A stretch of 64,000 nucleotides of DNA from JBBQZO01 sp038207625 (GCA_038207625.1 JBBQZO010000023.1:36049-100048); one strand, 5' to 3'; counted from the stretch's first letter, positions 1 through 9,072 are shown. Notes: a model not told the origin generated them from the sequence alone. Numbers and translations are program-made.

Positions 1-1
1 G

Positions 2-1914
2 CCCGCTACCCCGGGCTGCAGCGTCGTCTTGCCGACCATTGCCATCTGCACGGCGACGCCGGTCACGCCAGGTTGCAGTGCGGTCTTGCCGACGCTGGTG
101 CAATGCACGAGCGCACCGAGCACATCCGGCTGCAGCGCCGTCTTGCCGAGCATCGGACAGTGCACGAGCGCACCGAGCAAGCCTGGTTGCAGCGCCGTCT
201 TGCCGACGATGAGTCAGTGCCTGCTCACGCCGACTGCCGCCGGCTGTACGGTAGTGCTGCCCAGCATCGCCTCCTGCATTGCCACCCCGAGCGCAGCTGG
301 TTGTTCGGTCGTGTTGCCCACGCTGGCGACCTGCACCGTCACGCCGAGCGAGCCTGGTTGTTCGGTCGTGTTGCCGACATTGGTCGCCTGCACCGTCTCG
401 CCGACGCTGCCTGGCTGCGCGGTGGTGCTGCCGACGCTGACCGCCTGTCTTGCCAGCCCGAGCACACCCGGCTGCGCGGTGGTGCTGCCGACGTTGACTG
501 CCTGTCTTGCCAGCCCGAACACACCCGGCTGCGCTGTGGTGCTGCCGACGTTGACTGCCTGTATTGCCAGCCCGAACACACCCGGCTGCTCGATCGTGTT
601 GCCGACGCTGGCCGCCTGCACCGTCGCGCCGACTGTGCCTGGCTGCGCGGTGGTGCTGCCGACGCTGACCGCCTGTCTTGTCAGCCCGAGCACACCCGGC
701 TGCTCGGTCGTGTTGCCGACGCTGGCCGCCTGTATTGCCAGCGCGAGCACACCCGGCTGCGCGGTGGTGCTGCCCACGCTGGCCGCCTGCGCCGCTGCGC
801 CGAGCACGCCCGGTTGCATGGTGGTGTTGCCGACGCTGGCCGCCTGTATTGCCAGCCCGAGCACGCCCGGCTGCGCGGTGGTGCTGCCCACGCTGGCCGC
901 CTGCGCCGCTGCGCCGAGCACGCCCGGTTGCACGGCGCAGCTGCCCACGCTGGCCGTCTGCATTGCCGCACCGACGCTGCCCGGTTGCGCAACAGTTCTG
1001 CCGCAACTGAGCACCTGCGTGCGCGTGCCGAGCACGCCCGGTTGCGCAGCCGTGTTGCCGAGTATCGCAATGTGCAGTGCGACCCCGAAGCTGGCCGGTT
1101 GCAGCGCCGTGTTGCCAGATCTGGATACCTGCACGACGGCGCCGACCGCGCCAGGCTGCGCCGTGGTATTGCCGACGCTGGCGAGCTGCATCGCGGACCC
1201 GAGCCTGTCCGGCTGCGGCGTCGTGCTGCCCGGCGTGGCGGCCTGCGCCGCCTCGCCCGGACTGCCGGGCTGTGCGTCGGTGCCGCCCACGCTTGCTGCC
1301 TGCAGCGCCAATCCTATGCTGGCCGGCTGTACTCACATTCTTCCCCCTCTGGCCAGTTGCATCCTTACGCCTGGGCTGGCGGGCTGTTCGGCAGTGCTGC
1401 CGGCGCTTGGCGCCTGCACGGCGACGCCGGGACTGCCCGGGTGCAGCGTTGTCTTGCCATCACTGGCGACGTGCAGCGTCACGCCGAGCACCGCCGGTTG
1501 CGCCGTCGTGCTGCCTAGCCTAAGCGCCTGTGTGGCCGTCCCGGCCACGACCGGCTGCGCCGCCGTATTGCCCAAACTGAGCGCCTGCATCGCCGCGCCG
1601 AGCAGCATTGGCTGTGTGGTCGTACTGCCCTCGCTGAGCGCCTGCATCGCCGCACCGAGCAGCACTGGCTGTGTTGTCGTGCTGCCGACGCTGAGCGCAT
1701 GTGTGCTCGCGCCATCGGGCGTTGGCTGCAGCGTCGTCTTGCCCAGTCTGACTGCCTGCAGCGCCGCTCCGACGCTGGCCGGCTGCACGGCCGTGTTGCC
1801 ATCGCTCGCAAGCTGCGTCGCCACGCCATCGGCCGCCGGCTGCGCGGTCGTGCTGCCACCGGTCGACCGGTGTGTCGCCGATCCCTCTCTGGCAATCTGT
1901 GTCATCGTGTCGCC
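2..1914 (+). repeat. 57-bp tandem coding repeat, 33 complete copies
   Basis: Period is exactly 57 bp (19 codons) throughout, with no frame-breaking indel. Copies differ at many bases, but units 13-14 and 15-16 (about 713-940) are nearly identical as a 114-bp pair, and units 8-10 (about 427-597) are close to each other, showing recent local duplication. The lack of stops in several other frames is a by-product of the repeat. Confidence 0.9.
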
Positions 1915-2212
1915 GACCCAGAATAACCAGCCGGTCGCGCAGGCGCTCAATTTAGCGGTCAATTTTGGCCTCGCCCTTACTCCCGACAGCCACGGCGTAG
2001 CGCCGATAATTGGCGTGCCCGATAAGGCGTCAGCGCCGGGCGGTCCAATGTCCGGCGCACAGCCCGGCACGACAGCGCCCCCTCCACCGGACGACAGCAA
2101 GGTTGTCGACAGTAAAAAAGACGACAAGAAGGACGACAAGAAGGACACCGTCGTCGCGAAAGACACCGGAGCGAAAAAAGATGAACCAGTCAAAAAACTC
2201 TATTGCAATTAG
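2..2212 (+). CDS. Cys-rich 19-residue-repeat protein (5' partial)
   Basis: The reading frame is open to the left edge, so the true start lies outside; the TTG at 29 is not needed as a start. About 735 residues are visible. Residues up to about base 1914 are 33 complete copies plus a partial one of a 19-residue unit, consensus CxxxPSxPGCxVVLPTLxA, each with two Cys nine positions apart and a conserved Pro-Gly-Cys. After the repeats come about 100 residues without Cys: a Gly/Pro/Ala stretch, then a Lys/Asp-rich tail (KKDDKKDDKKD) ending LYCN. I do not recognise a named family. Paired Cys in every unit suggests an oxidised, extracytoplasmic solenoid or fibre (inference). It overlaps the FecR gene behind it by 32 bases, so the two are probably made together. 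An intracellular metal-binding role cannot be excluded. Confidence 0.8.
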   Translation, partial: PATPGCSVVLPTIAICTATPVTPGCSAVLPTLVQCTSAPSTSGCSAVLPSIGQCTSAPSKPGCSAVLPTMSQCLLTPTAAGCTVVLPSIASCIATPSAAGCSVVLPTLATCTVTPSEPGCSVVLPTLVACTVSPTLPGCAVVLPTLTACLASPSTPGCAVVLPTLTACLASPNTPGCAVVLPTLTACIASPNTPGCSIVLPTLAACTVAPTVPGCAVVLPTLTACLVSPSTPGCSVVLPTLAACIASASTPGCAVVLPTLAACAAAPSTPGCMVVLPTLAACIASPSTPGCAVVLPTLAACAAAPSTPGCTAQLPTLAVCIAAPTLPGCATVLPQLSTCVRVPSTPGCAAVLPSIAMCSATPKLAGCSAVLPDLDTCTTAPTAPGCAVVLPTLASCIADPSLSGCGVVLPGVAACAASPGLPGCASVPPTLAACSANPMLAGCTHILPPLASCILTPGLAGCSAVLPALGACTATPGLPGCSVVLPSLATCSVTPSTAGCAVVLPSLSACVAVPATTGCAAVLPKLSACIAAPSSIGCVVVLPSLSACIAAPSSTGCVVVLPTLSACVLAPSGVGCSVVLPSLTACSAAPTLAGCTAVLPSLASCVATPSAAGCAVVLPPVDRCVADPSLAICVIVSPTQNNQPVAQALNLAVNFGLALTPDSHGVAPIIGVPDKASAPGGPMSGAQPGTTAPPPPDDSKVVDSKKDDKKDDKKDTVVAKDTGAKKDEPVKKLYCN

Positions 2213-3047
2213 TGCCTTGCTGGCGCTGGCGCTGCTGTTGGGCGTGGGCACGGCGTGGGCCGCCGAGGTGGCCGGGACGGTGACGCATCTGAGCGGACCC
2301 TTGCTGGCCAAAAAGCCGGACGGCAGCGCCAAGATCCTGGCGCTCAAGTCCGAGGTGGAGCAGGGCGACACGCTGGTTACACAGCAAAACACCTACGCCC
2401 AGATCAAATTCATCGACAACAGCGAAATCACGCTGAAACCGAACACGACGATGACGATCGACGGGTTCTCTTTCGACGCCGGCAAACCCGACGGCGACAA
2501 CGCCGCGTTCAGCCTCGTCAAAGGAGGCTTGCGCTCGGTCACCGGGCTGCTGGGCAAACGCAGCAAGGATAGATTCGCGTTGAAGACGCCCACGGCCACC
2601 ATCGGCATACGCGGCACCACCTTCGTTGTCGAATGGGTGGCACCGTCCGAGCAGGCGCTGGCGGCCTTGCGCGCCTACAACCGGGCCAGCACGGCGGCGC
2701 TGACGCTGGGTGCGCCGAGCAGCGATGCGCCACGCGGCTTGGCCGGCGTGGTGCCCTTGCAACTGGCGCAAAACACGCCCGCCAGCCCGCCCGGGGCGGG
2801 CGGGCTGGCCCCCGGCCTGTACGTGCATGTGATCGACGGCATCATCAATCTGAGCAACCGCGGCGGATCACAGTCGTTTGCGGCGGGCCAGTTCGGCTAC
2901 ACGGCCAGCGTGATCCAGCCGCCGGTGATTGTACCGGTCAACCCCGGCATCCAGTTCACGCCGCCACCGGCGTTCTCATCGTCGAGCGCGCCCCAGACCG
3001 GCGGGTCGGGCGGAAAACCGAAGACGGTCGATTGCGAGGTGCGCTAG
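2181..3047 (+). CDS. secreted FecR-domain protein
   Basis: Protein of 288 residues. The ATG at 2181 is chosen because GGAG lies about 9 bases upstream and a signal peptide follows at once (MNQSKNSIAISALLALALLL, cleavage near AWA-A at about residue 28). Residues about 30-180 match the FecR domain pattern: a stretch rich in D, S and hydrophobic residues with 'LKPNTTMTIDGF', then 'LKTPTATIGIRGTTF', the usual FecR signature. The C-terminal 110 residues are Pro/Ala/Ser-rich. This is not a FecR anti-sigma protein: there is no sigma-factor partner or N-terminal cytoplasmic segment, and stand-alone secreted FecR proteins are common in this family of bacteria. It overlaps the repeat gene by 32 bases, so translational coupling is likely. 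A cell-surface or periplasmic partner role for the repeat protein is my inference. Confidence 0.85.
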   Translation: MNQSKNSIAISALLALALLLGVGTAWAAEVAGTVTHLSGPLLAKKPDGSAKILALKSEVEQGDTLVTQQNTYAQIKFIDNSEITLKPNTTMTIDGFSFDAGKPDGDNAAFSLVKGGLRSVTGLLGKRSKDRFALKTPTATIGIRGTTFVVEWVAPSEQALAALRAYNRASTAALTLGAPSSDAPRGLAGVVPLQLAQNTPASPPGAGGLAPGLYVHVIDGIINLSNRGGSQSFAAGQFGYTASVIQPPVIVPVNPGIQFTPPPAFSSSSAPQTGGSGGKPKTVDCEVR

Positions 3048-3354
3048 CGCGCTGGTGGTCGGCTTGGGTGCCCCCCCGCGCCCAAGCCATCGAGCCCCGC
3101 TCTGGCTAACGTCAGAGCGGGGCTTTGGCGTTTTGGTGCGGCGCACGGCGCTTCAAGCGGGATGCGGATCGGCCCGATCCGGCACCGGCGCGCCGGCGCA
3201 ATAAACCTCTTTCGTGTGTTGGCGTTTTGATCTGTGTCAATCAATTTTGAATTGCCGCGACATATGATTGCCTAAAATCAGCATTTGGCGCCGTCGCAGT
3301 GCGCTTGCCGTGCTGAACGTGGATGCGGTTCTCCAACCTTGATGGTGGTGCCAG
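3048..3354. other. intergenic region, fecR-like gene to GGDEF/EAL gene
   Basis: 307 bases without a supportable gene. It holds one clear hairpin (3093-3124) and, near 3225-3290, a more AT-rich stretch that probably carries the promoter of the GGDEF/EAL gene, although I cannot assign a convincing -35/-10 pair. Confidence 0.6.
3093..3124 (+). terminator. terminator-like hairpin after FecR gene
   Basis: Perfect 12-bp stem (AGCCCCGCTCTG / CAGAGCGGGGCT) with an 8-base loop, followed by only two further T residues. It is placed 46 bases after the FecR stop. The weak T tract leaves the efficiency uncertain. Confidence 0.65.
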
Positions 3355-6276
3355 ATGCGCTATGTGTTCGCCCCGGCGATCCGCTTGATGAATCAAATCG
3401 GCTACACCTGGAAATTTTGCTTGCTGTGGCTGATGTCGGCGCTGGCCATCGTGGTCGTCGTGCATAGTCTGTACAACAGCTTGGCCAAGGAAATCGAGAT
3501 GTCGCGGCACGAGCGGGCCGGCGTCGCCTTGGCCGCGCCGCTGTCGAGGCTGGTGCAGCTGATCCAGCAACAGCGCGGGCGGTCCGCCGCATTGCGCGAA
3601 GGCCATGCCGTGCCGGGTGGCGCGCGCGCTGCCGGGCAGGGCGATGTCGATGCCGCATTCGCCGCTCTGGCCGCCGCGCTGCCGCGCGAACTGCGCGAGG
3701 GCGCAAACTGGCGCGCCATCGAGGCCGTCTGGGTGCGCCTGCGCACTGGCGCACCGAACTGGACGGCGGAAGACAGTTTCGCTGAATACAGCAGCCTGAT
3801 TGACCAATTGCTGTTTTTCAAGGTCGCGTTCAGTGGCCAGTACATCCTGCCGCTCGATCCCCAGATCGACAGCGCCAACCTGATCGACGTGGCCATCAAC
3901 AAATTGCCATTGGCGCTAGAGCATCTGGGGCAAGTGCGCGCGCATGGCGTCATGCTGCTGAGCAGGCGCCAGAGCAGTGAACTGGACAAGGTGCGACTGC
4001 ACAGCTTGACGACGCTGCTGCGCGAGGAAATCAAGTTCATCGACGTCAATTTCGACAAAGTTGGCCGGCATAACCCGGCCTTGCGCGCGCGCCTGCTGGG
4101 CGCGCAAGATGACATCGACAAGCTGGCCGCGCCGATCAGTGTTCTGATGGATGCGGACCTGATGGGCGGGCGGTATACGCTGACGCCGGAGCGCTTCTAC
4201 CAGCTCAGCAGCGCCGCGATTGACCAGGGCTACGCAAGCATGTATGGCACGCTGCTGCCCGTGATCGACAGCCTGATCGAGATGCGCATCGCGCGCGCCT
4301 ACGTCGAACTGCAACGCAGCGTTGCGATCGCCCTGCTGCTGTTCCTGCTGACGGCCTACCTGTCGATCGGCATGTACTTGGCGATCATGGACAGCATCGG
4401 CATGCTGGCCCGCACGGCGCGCGCGTTCGCCGACGGCGACCTGCGCGAGCGCATCGATCTGGGCGTGCGCGACGAACTCGATCAGGTGGGCGCGAGCTTC
4501 AATCTGATGGCCGATGGCTTCGGGCGCCTGCTCGCGGCGCGCCGCGAGGACGAGGCGCGCCTGCGCGCCGTGATCGACGCGGCGATGGACGCGATGGTGC
4601 AGATGGATGAGGCTGGCATCATCGTCGGCTGGAACCGCCAGGCCAGCGCGCTGTTTGGCTGGACCGAGCAGCAGGCGCGCGGCCAGCCGCTGGCCGAGTT
4701 GATCATCCCGCCCCAGCAGCGCGCGGCGCACCAGGACGGCATGCGCCGCTTCGTGCAGGCGGGCGCGCAGAGCGTGCTGCAAGTGCGCATCGAAGTGTGC
4801 GCGCTGCACCGCGACGGCCACCAGTTTCCCGTCGAGTTGTCGATCACCGCCGTCAAGTCGGGCAGTCGTTACGAGTTCGGCGGCTTTATCCGCGACCTCA
4901 CCAGCCGCAAGGAATCGGAACGGCTGCTCTGGATGCAAGCCAATTTCGACGCACTCACGGGGCTGCCGAACCGGCACATGTTTCACGACCGGCTGGCATT
5001 GGAAATGAAGAAGGGTGGCGGCGCGCGCATGGCGCTGCTGGTGATCGATCTGGACCGCTTCAAGGATGTCAACGACACGCTCGGCCACCATGCGGGCGAC
5101 CGTCTGCTGGTCGACGTCGCAGCGCGCATCGGCGCGTGTGCCGGCACGTCGGCCACGCTGGCGCGTCTGGGCGGCGACGAGTTCGTCGTGCTGCTGCCCG
5201 AGGTGGACGGCATGCACCGCGTCGAGCAGCTTGCCCAGTGCATCCTGGCCACGCTGGCGCGCCCGTTTAACGTCGCTGAGGAAGTGGTGTTTGTCTCGGC
5301 CAGCATCGGCATCGCGCTGTATCCGGACGACACGGCGCAGATCGACGTGCTGCTCAAGAACGCCGATCAGGCCATGTCGGTGGCCAAGAAGGCGGGGCGC
5401 AACCGCATCAGCTATTTCACCGCCGAACTGCAGCACATCGCGCTGGCGCGCCGCCAGATGATCAACGACTTGCACGGCGCGCTGGAGGGCGAGCAGCTGG
5501 TGCTGTATTTCCAGCCCATCGTCGAAATCGCCAGCGGCCGGGTGCATAAAGCTGAAGCCTTGATCCGCTGGCGCCACCCCGAGCGCGGCCTGGTCAGCCC
5601 GCTCGAGTTCATTGCGCTGGCCGAGGAAACGGGCCTGATCCTGGAAATCGGCGACTGGGTGTTTCGCGAAGCGGCGCGCCATGTGAAACGCTGGATCGCC
5701 TGCTACCAGGCGGCGTTCCAGCTCAGCGTCAACGTCTCGCCCGTGCAGCTGTGCGAGAGCGCCAGCCGCTGCCAGGGATGGCCGGCGTATCTGCGCGAGA
5801 TCGATGTGGCGGGTCAGGCGCTGGTCATCGAAATCACCGAGGGCTCCTTGCTGGAGGCCGAGAGCGGCGTCACGCACACGCTGCGCCAATTGCACGAAGC
5901 GGGCATCGGCATCTCGATCGACGATTTCGGCACCGGCTATTCGGCCTTGTCGTATCTGAAGAAATTCGATATCGACTTCCTCAAGATCGACCAGTCTTTC
6001 GTGCGCAATCTGGCCACCGACGCAAACGACATGGCGCTGTCGGAGGCGATCATCGTGATGGCCCACAAGCTGGGCATGAAGGTCATCGCCGAAGGCGTCG
6101 AGACGCAAGCGCAACAGGCGCTGCTGGACGCAGTCGGCTGCGATTACGCGCAAGGCTACCTGTTCGCCAAACCCTTGCCGGCCGAGCAGTTCGAGGCGCT
6201 GCTGGCGGCGCAGGCCGCCTCGGACGGCCGGTTCGCACTGTCCGAGGGCCCGCATGGCCGCGTCGATCTCGTCTGA
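3355..6276 (+). CDS. membrane PAS-GGDEF-EAL c-di-GMP enzyme
   Basis: 973 residues. Order: TM helix about 18-38; a mostly helical periplasmic sensor to about 315 that contains 'QLIQQQRGRSAAL', like nitrate/nitrite-sensing (NIT-type) helical domains; TM about 322-345; HAMP about 345-398; PAS about 402-525; GGDEF about 530-690; EAL about 700-950. The cyclase motif GGDEF is intact at 606-610 and the phosphodiesterase motif EAL is intact at 734-736 with the usual following LIRWRHP; downstream DDFGTGYSAL is also intact. The RxxD inhibitory site normally just before GGDEF is absent. Both activities may therefore be live, without product inhibition of the cyclase. No operon partner: the downstream gene is convergent. 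The ATG at 3355 has only a weak ribosome site, and Met12 is an alternative. Confidence 0.92.
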   Translation: MRYVFAPAIRLMNQIGYTWKFCLLWLMSALAIVVVVHSLYNSLAKEIEMSRHERAGVALAAPLSRLVQLIQQQRGRSAALREGHAVPGGARAAGQGDVDAAFAALAAALPRELREGANWRAIEAVWVRLRTGAPNWTAEDSFAEYSSLIDQLLFFKVAFSGQYILPLDPQIDSANLIDVAINKLPLALEHLGQVRAHGVMLLSRRQSSELDKVRLHSLTTLLREEIKFIDVNFDKVGRHNPALRARLLGAQDDIDKLAAPISVLMDADLMGGRYTLTPERFYQLSSAAIDQGYASMYGTLLPVIDSLIEMRIARAYVELQRSVAIALLLFLLTAYLSIGMYLAIMDSIGMLARTARAFADGDLRERIDLGVRDELDQVGASFNLMADGFGRLLAARREDEARLRAVIDAAMDAMVQMDEAGIIVGWNRQASALFGWTEQQARGQPLAELIIPPQQRAAHQDGMRRFVQAGAQSVLQVRIEVCALHRDGHQFPVELSITAVKSGSRYEFGGFIRDLTSRKESERLLWMQANFDALTGLPNRHMFHDRLALEMKKGGGARMALLVIDLDRFKDVNDTLGHHAGDRLLVDVAARIGACAGTSATLARLGGDEFVVLLPEVDGMHRVEQLAQCILATLARPFNVAEEVVFVSASIGIALYPDDTAQIDVLLKNADQAMSVAKKAGRNRISYFTAELQHIALARRQMINDLHGALEGEQLVLYFQPIVEIASGRVHKAEALIRWRHPERGLVSPLEFIALAEETGLILEIGDWVFREAARHVKRWIACYQAAFQLSVNVSPVQLCESASRCQGWPAYLREIDVAGQALVIEITEGSLLEAESGVTHTLRQLHEAGIGISIDDFGTGYSALSYLKKFDIDFLKIDQSFVRNLATDANDMALSEAIIVMAHKLGMKVIAEGVETQAQQALLDAVGCDYAQGYLFAKPLPAEQFEALLAAQAASDGRFALSEGPHGRVDLV

Positions 6277-6320
6277 GCGGTGCGCGCGGGCATCCTTCGC
6301 ACGCGGCGCGACGGCGATGC

Positions 6321-6357
6321 GCAAAAAAAAAGCCACGATCCGGGAAGGATGGTGGCA
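6321..6357 (-). terminator. intrinsic terminator of PIN-PhoH gene
   Basis: On the minus strand a stem GCCACCATCC / GGATCGTGGC with a 4-5 base loop is followed by a run of eight or nine T (the A run at 6323-6331 on the plus strand). It lies about 40 bases beyond the PhoH stop and also separates it from the convergent GGDEF/EAL gene. Confidence 0.85.
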
Positions 6358-6398
6358 TTTTCTGCTGACGGGCCGGCACGCGGCCGGCGCCGCCGCGC

Positions 6399-8270
6399 TT
6401 ACAGCACTTCGCTGGCGTGGTCGGCCAGGCGCGAACGTTCGCCGCGTGCCAGCGTCACATGGCCGCTGTGCGACCAGCCCTTGAAGCGGTCCACCACATA
6501 CGTCAGGCCGCTCGACCCTTCGGTCAGGTAAGGCGTGTCGATCTGGGCGATGTTACCAAGGCACAGGATCTTGGTGCCGGGACCGGCGCGCGTGACCAGC
6601 GTCTTGACCTGCTTGGGCGTCAAGTTCTGCGCCTCGTCGATGATGAGGAACTTGTTCACAAAAGTGCGCCCGCGCATGAAGTTGAGCGACTTGATCTTGA
6701 TGCGCGAACGAATCAGGTCCTGGGTCGCGGCACGGCCCCACTCGCCGCCATCCGTGTCGGACTTGTTGAGCACTTCCAGGTTGTCGTCGAAGGCGCCCAT
6801 CCACGGCGACATCTTCTCTTCCTCGGTGCCGGGCAGGAAACCGATGTCTTCGCCCACCGGCACGGTGACGCGGGTGACGATGATTTCGTTATACAGCTTC
6901 GTCTCGAGCACTTGCGCCAGACCGGCCGCCAACGCCAACAACGTCTTGCCGGTGCCGGCCTGGCCGAGCAGGGTGACGAAGTCGCATTCCGGATTCATCA
7001 GCAGGTTCAGCGCAAAGTTCTGTTCGCGGTTGCGCGCGGTGACGCCCCACACATTGTTCTTGCTGTGGCCGAAGTCGCGCAGCGTTTTCAGCACCGCCGT
7101 CTTGCCGTTGATCTGGGTGACCTGGCCGTAGAACGGCGATTCGCCGTTTTTCGGCTCCAGGTAGATGAACTGGTTCACCAGCAGCGTCGGGATGGTCGGG
7201 CCGGTGACGCGGTAGAAGGTCGTCGAGAAGCCGTTCTTGCTCTCCTGCCAGGACTCCATGTCCTTGCCGTTCTTGTTCCAGAAATCGTCCGGCAGTTGCA
7301 CGATGCCCGAATAGAGCAGGTCGGTGTCTTCCAGCACATGGTCGTTGAAGTAGTCTTCGGCCGGCAGGCTCAGCGCGCGCGCCTTGATGCGCATGTTGAT
7401 GTCCTTGGACACCAGCACGATGGCGCGCCCGGGCTGCTCCGCTTCGAGTGCGCGCACGACGGACAGGATCTGGTTGTCGGCCTTGCCGATCGGCAGACCT
7501 TCTGGCAGCGCGCCCACTTGCAGGCGGGTCTGGAAGAACAGCCGGCCCTTGGCGTCCTTGTTGCCCAGCTTGGACAGCAGGATGCCTTTTTCGATCGCGC
7601 CGTCGTCGGTGCTGCCGACCAGCGCGTCGAGCGTGCGCGAGACCTGGCGGGCGTTGCGCGCCACTTCGGACATGCCTTTTTTATGGTCGTCGAGTTCTTC
7701 CAGCGTCATCATCGGCAGGTAGACGTCGTGTTCTTCAAAGCGGAACAGCGACGACGGATCGTGCATCAGCACGTTGGTGTCGAGCACGAACAATTTGGTG
7801 GTGCCGCTCTGGTCGGCGGCGCGGCTGGTGGACGACTTGACGGCCACTTCGACCGGCTTGTGCTTGGCCGGATGCGGGCCTTCGTTGTCGAGCGGGAGTT
7901 TCTCCTTGCCGCGCAGTGAAGGCTTGTGGGCCGTCTCGGCCGCGGCCAGCGGTTTTGCTGCAGCCGGTTTCGCGGCGGCGACGGCCGGTTTCGCGACGAC
8001 GGCGGCCGGTTTGGCGACCAACGCGGCAGGCTTGGCGGCGGGCTTGGCAGCAGCTGGTTTGGCCGCTGCGGCGCTCGCTTTGGCCGGCGTGGCGACAGGC
8101 GCGGCAACAGCGGCGGCAACGAAAGCCGGTGCAGCCACGGGGGCCGCCTTGCGCGCTTTGGCGGCCACGGGCATGCTGGCCGCACCGGGTGGCGTGACCC
8201 GTTCGGCTTTGGGGTAATCTTTAGTCAGCAGCAGCGCGGCTGGCTTGGAGGGAAGTTTTGGCAGTGGCAT
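6399..8270 (-). CDS. PIN-domain PhoH-family ATPase
   Basis: 623 residues. The N-terminal about 155 residues are low complexity, almost only Ala, Lys and Pro (for example AAAKPAAAKPAAKPAALVAK). Then a PIN nuclease-like domain starts at KLFVLDTNVLMHDP with the expected acidic residues, and a PhoH ATPase domain follows with Walker A GQAGTGKT and Walker B FLIIDEAQN. This architecture is that of the YlaK-type PIN-PhoH proteins, thought to be RNA helicase/ribonuclease or RNA-turnover enzymes; the exact substrate is not known from sequence. The Ala/Lys/Pro extension is much longer than in most relatives and probably disordered and positively charged. ATG at 8270; own terminator at 6321-6357. Nearest upstream gene bcp is 254 bases away, so it probably has its own promoter. 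Confidence 0.92.
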   Translation of the reverse strand: MPLPKLPSKPAALLLTKDYPKAERVTPPGAASMPVAAKARKAAPVAAPAFVAAAVAAPVATPAKASAAAAKPAAAKPAAKPAALVAKPAAVVAKPAVAAAKPAAAKPLAAAETAHKPSLRGKEKLPLDNEGPHPAKHKPVEVAVKSSTSRAADQSGTTKLFVLDTNVLMHDPSSLFRFEEHDVYLPMMTLEELDDHKKGMSEVARNARQVSRTLDALVGSTDDGAIEKGILLSKLGNKDAKGRLFFQTRLQVGALPEGLPIGKADNQILSVVRALEAEQPGRAIVLVSKDINMRIKARALSLPAEDYFNDHVLEDTDLLYSGIVQLPDDFWNKNGKDMESWQESKNGFSTTFYRVTGPTIPTLLVNQFIYLEPKNGESPFYGQVTQINGKTAVLKTLRDFGHSKNNVWGVTARNREQNFALNLLMNPECDFVTLLGQAGTGKTLLALAAGLAQVLETKLYNEIIVTRVTVPVGEDIGFLPGTEEEKMSPWMGAFDDNLEVLNKSDTDGGEWGRAATQDLIRSRIKIKSLNFMRGRTFVNKFLIIDEAQNLTPKQVKTLVTRAGPGTKILCLGNIAQIDTPYLTEGSSGLTYVVDRFKGWSHSGHVTLARGERSRLADHASEVL

Positions 8271-8524
8271 CAGGGTCTCAATGTATAAATGTTCGGGAGC
8301 GGAGCTTGCCAGCGCAAACCGCGGGCAACTTGCAAGCTGGGGGCGATGCGACGCGGACGGTCGGTTTGGCGCACTGGGGATGACTCCGGCGGGTCGATAG
8401 CGCCGGGTCGGGCAGGCCGCCTGATAGAGGTGATGCGGGCGATGCGGGCTGACTCAAAATGGGCAGGCTCAGTCAAAAAAGGCTACAGGTTGATCAACCG
8501 TGAAACCGCCACGATGTATCGGGC

Positions 8525-8995
8525 TCAGGGCAGCTTGGCCACAACGTCGAGCACGTCGTCAACGTGGCCGGGAACCTTCACTCCACGCCATTCTTTCACC
8601 ATATTGCCATGGGCGTCAAATAGAAACGTACTGCGCTCGACGCCGCGTGCTTCCTTGCCATACATCTTCTTCATTTTCATCACGCCGAACTGCAGGCAGA
8701 CTGCCTCGTCAGGGTCGGAAATGAGTTCGAACGGCAGGCCCAGCTTGGCCTTGAAGTTCTCGTGCGAGCGCAGCGAATCGCGGCTGATGCCGTAGATTTC
8801 GGTGCCGTGCGTGGCGAACGCGTCGTGCAGGTCGCGAAACGCCATGCTTTCGGTGGTGCAGCCGGGGGTGTTGTCCTTGGGGTAGAAGTACAGCACGGTG
8901 TATTTCGCCGCGCGACCAAGCATGCGGAAGGTTTGTCCGCTCGTCATGGCCGCTTCAAAATCTGCTACGGGTGCTGCGTTGGGGCGATCAGCCAC
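8525..8995 (-). CDS. bcp: Bcp/PrxQ-type peroxiredoxin
   Basis: 156 residues, the full length for the family. It reduces hydrogen peroxide and organic hydroperoxides in the cytoplasm using thioredoxin-type reductants. The peroxidatic Cys is Cys46 in NTPGCTTES. The resolving Cys of the E. coli-like Bcp, five residues later, is missing (Met51 there), and the only other Cys is Cys100 in DEAVCLQFGV, so either Cys100 in the following helix or an external thiol resolves the sulfenic acid. It is the last gene of the minus-strand Arn run, 77 bases after arnD; cotranscription is possible but not shown. Confidence 0.93.
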   Translation of the reverse strand: MADRPNAAPVADFEAAMTSGQTFRMLGRAAKYTVLYFYPKDNTPGCTTESMAFRDLHDAFATHGTEIYGISRDSLRSHENFKAKLGLPFELISDPDEAVCLQFGVMKMKKMYGKEARGVERSTFLFDAHGNMVKEWRGVKVPGHVDDVLDVVAKLP

Positions 8996-9072
8996 AGAGT
9001 CTCTCCTGGTCTAGGCACGTCAGCACTGGTGCTTGTCCCCGGCAGCGCATCCGGGGGGGCGGGAAATACCGC

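Noticed and set aside
73..1518. Long open frames in two other frames across the repeat region (481 codons on plus, 365 on minus)
   Set aside because: They follow from a 57-bp repeat without stops in those frames; the real frame has regular Cys/Pro/Gly conservation and leads into the coding tail.
2181..3047. FecR protein as an iron-uptake anti-sigma factor
   Set aside because: No FecI-type sigma factor or TonB receptor beside it, and it begins with a cleavable signal peptide instead of a cytoplasmic anti-sigma domain.
8488..8499. GGTTGATCAACC as a further FNR box or a terminator
   Set aside because: Half sites touch without the 4-base spacer of an FNR box, and the palindrome leaves too small a loop for a stable terminator; the T run lies 7 bases off.
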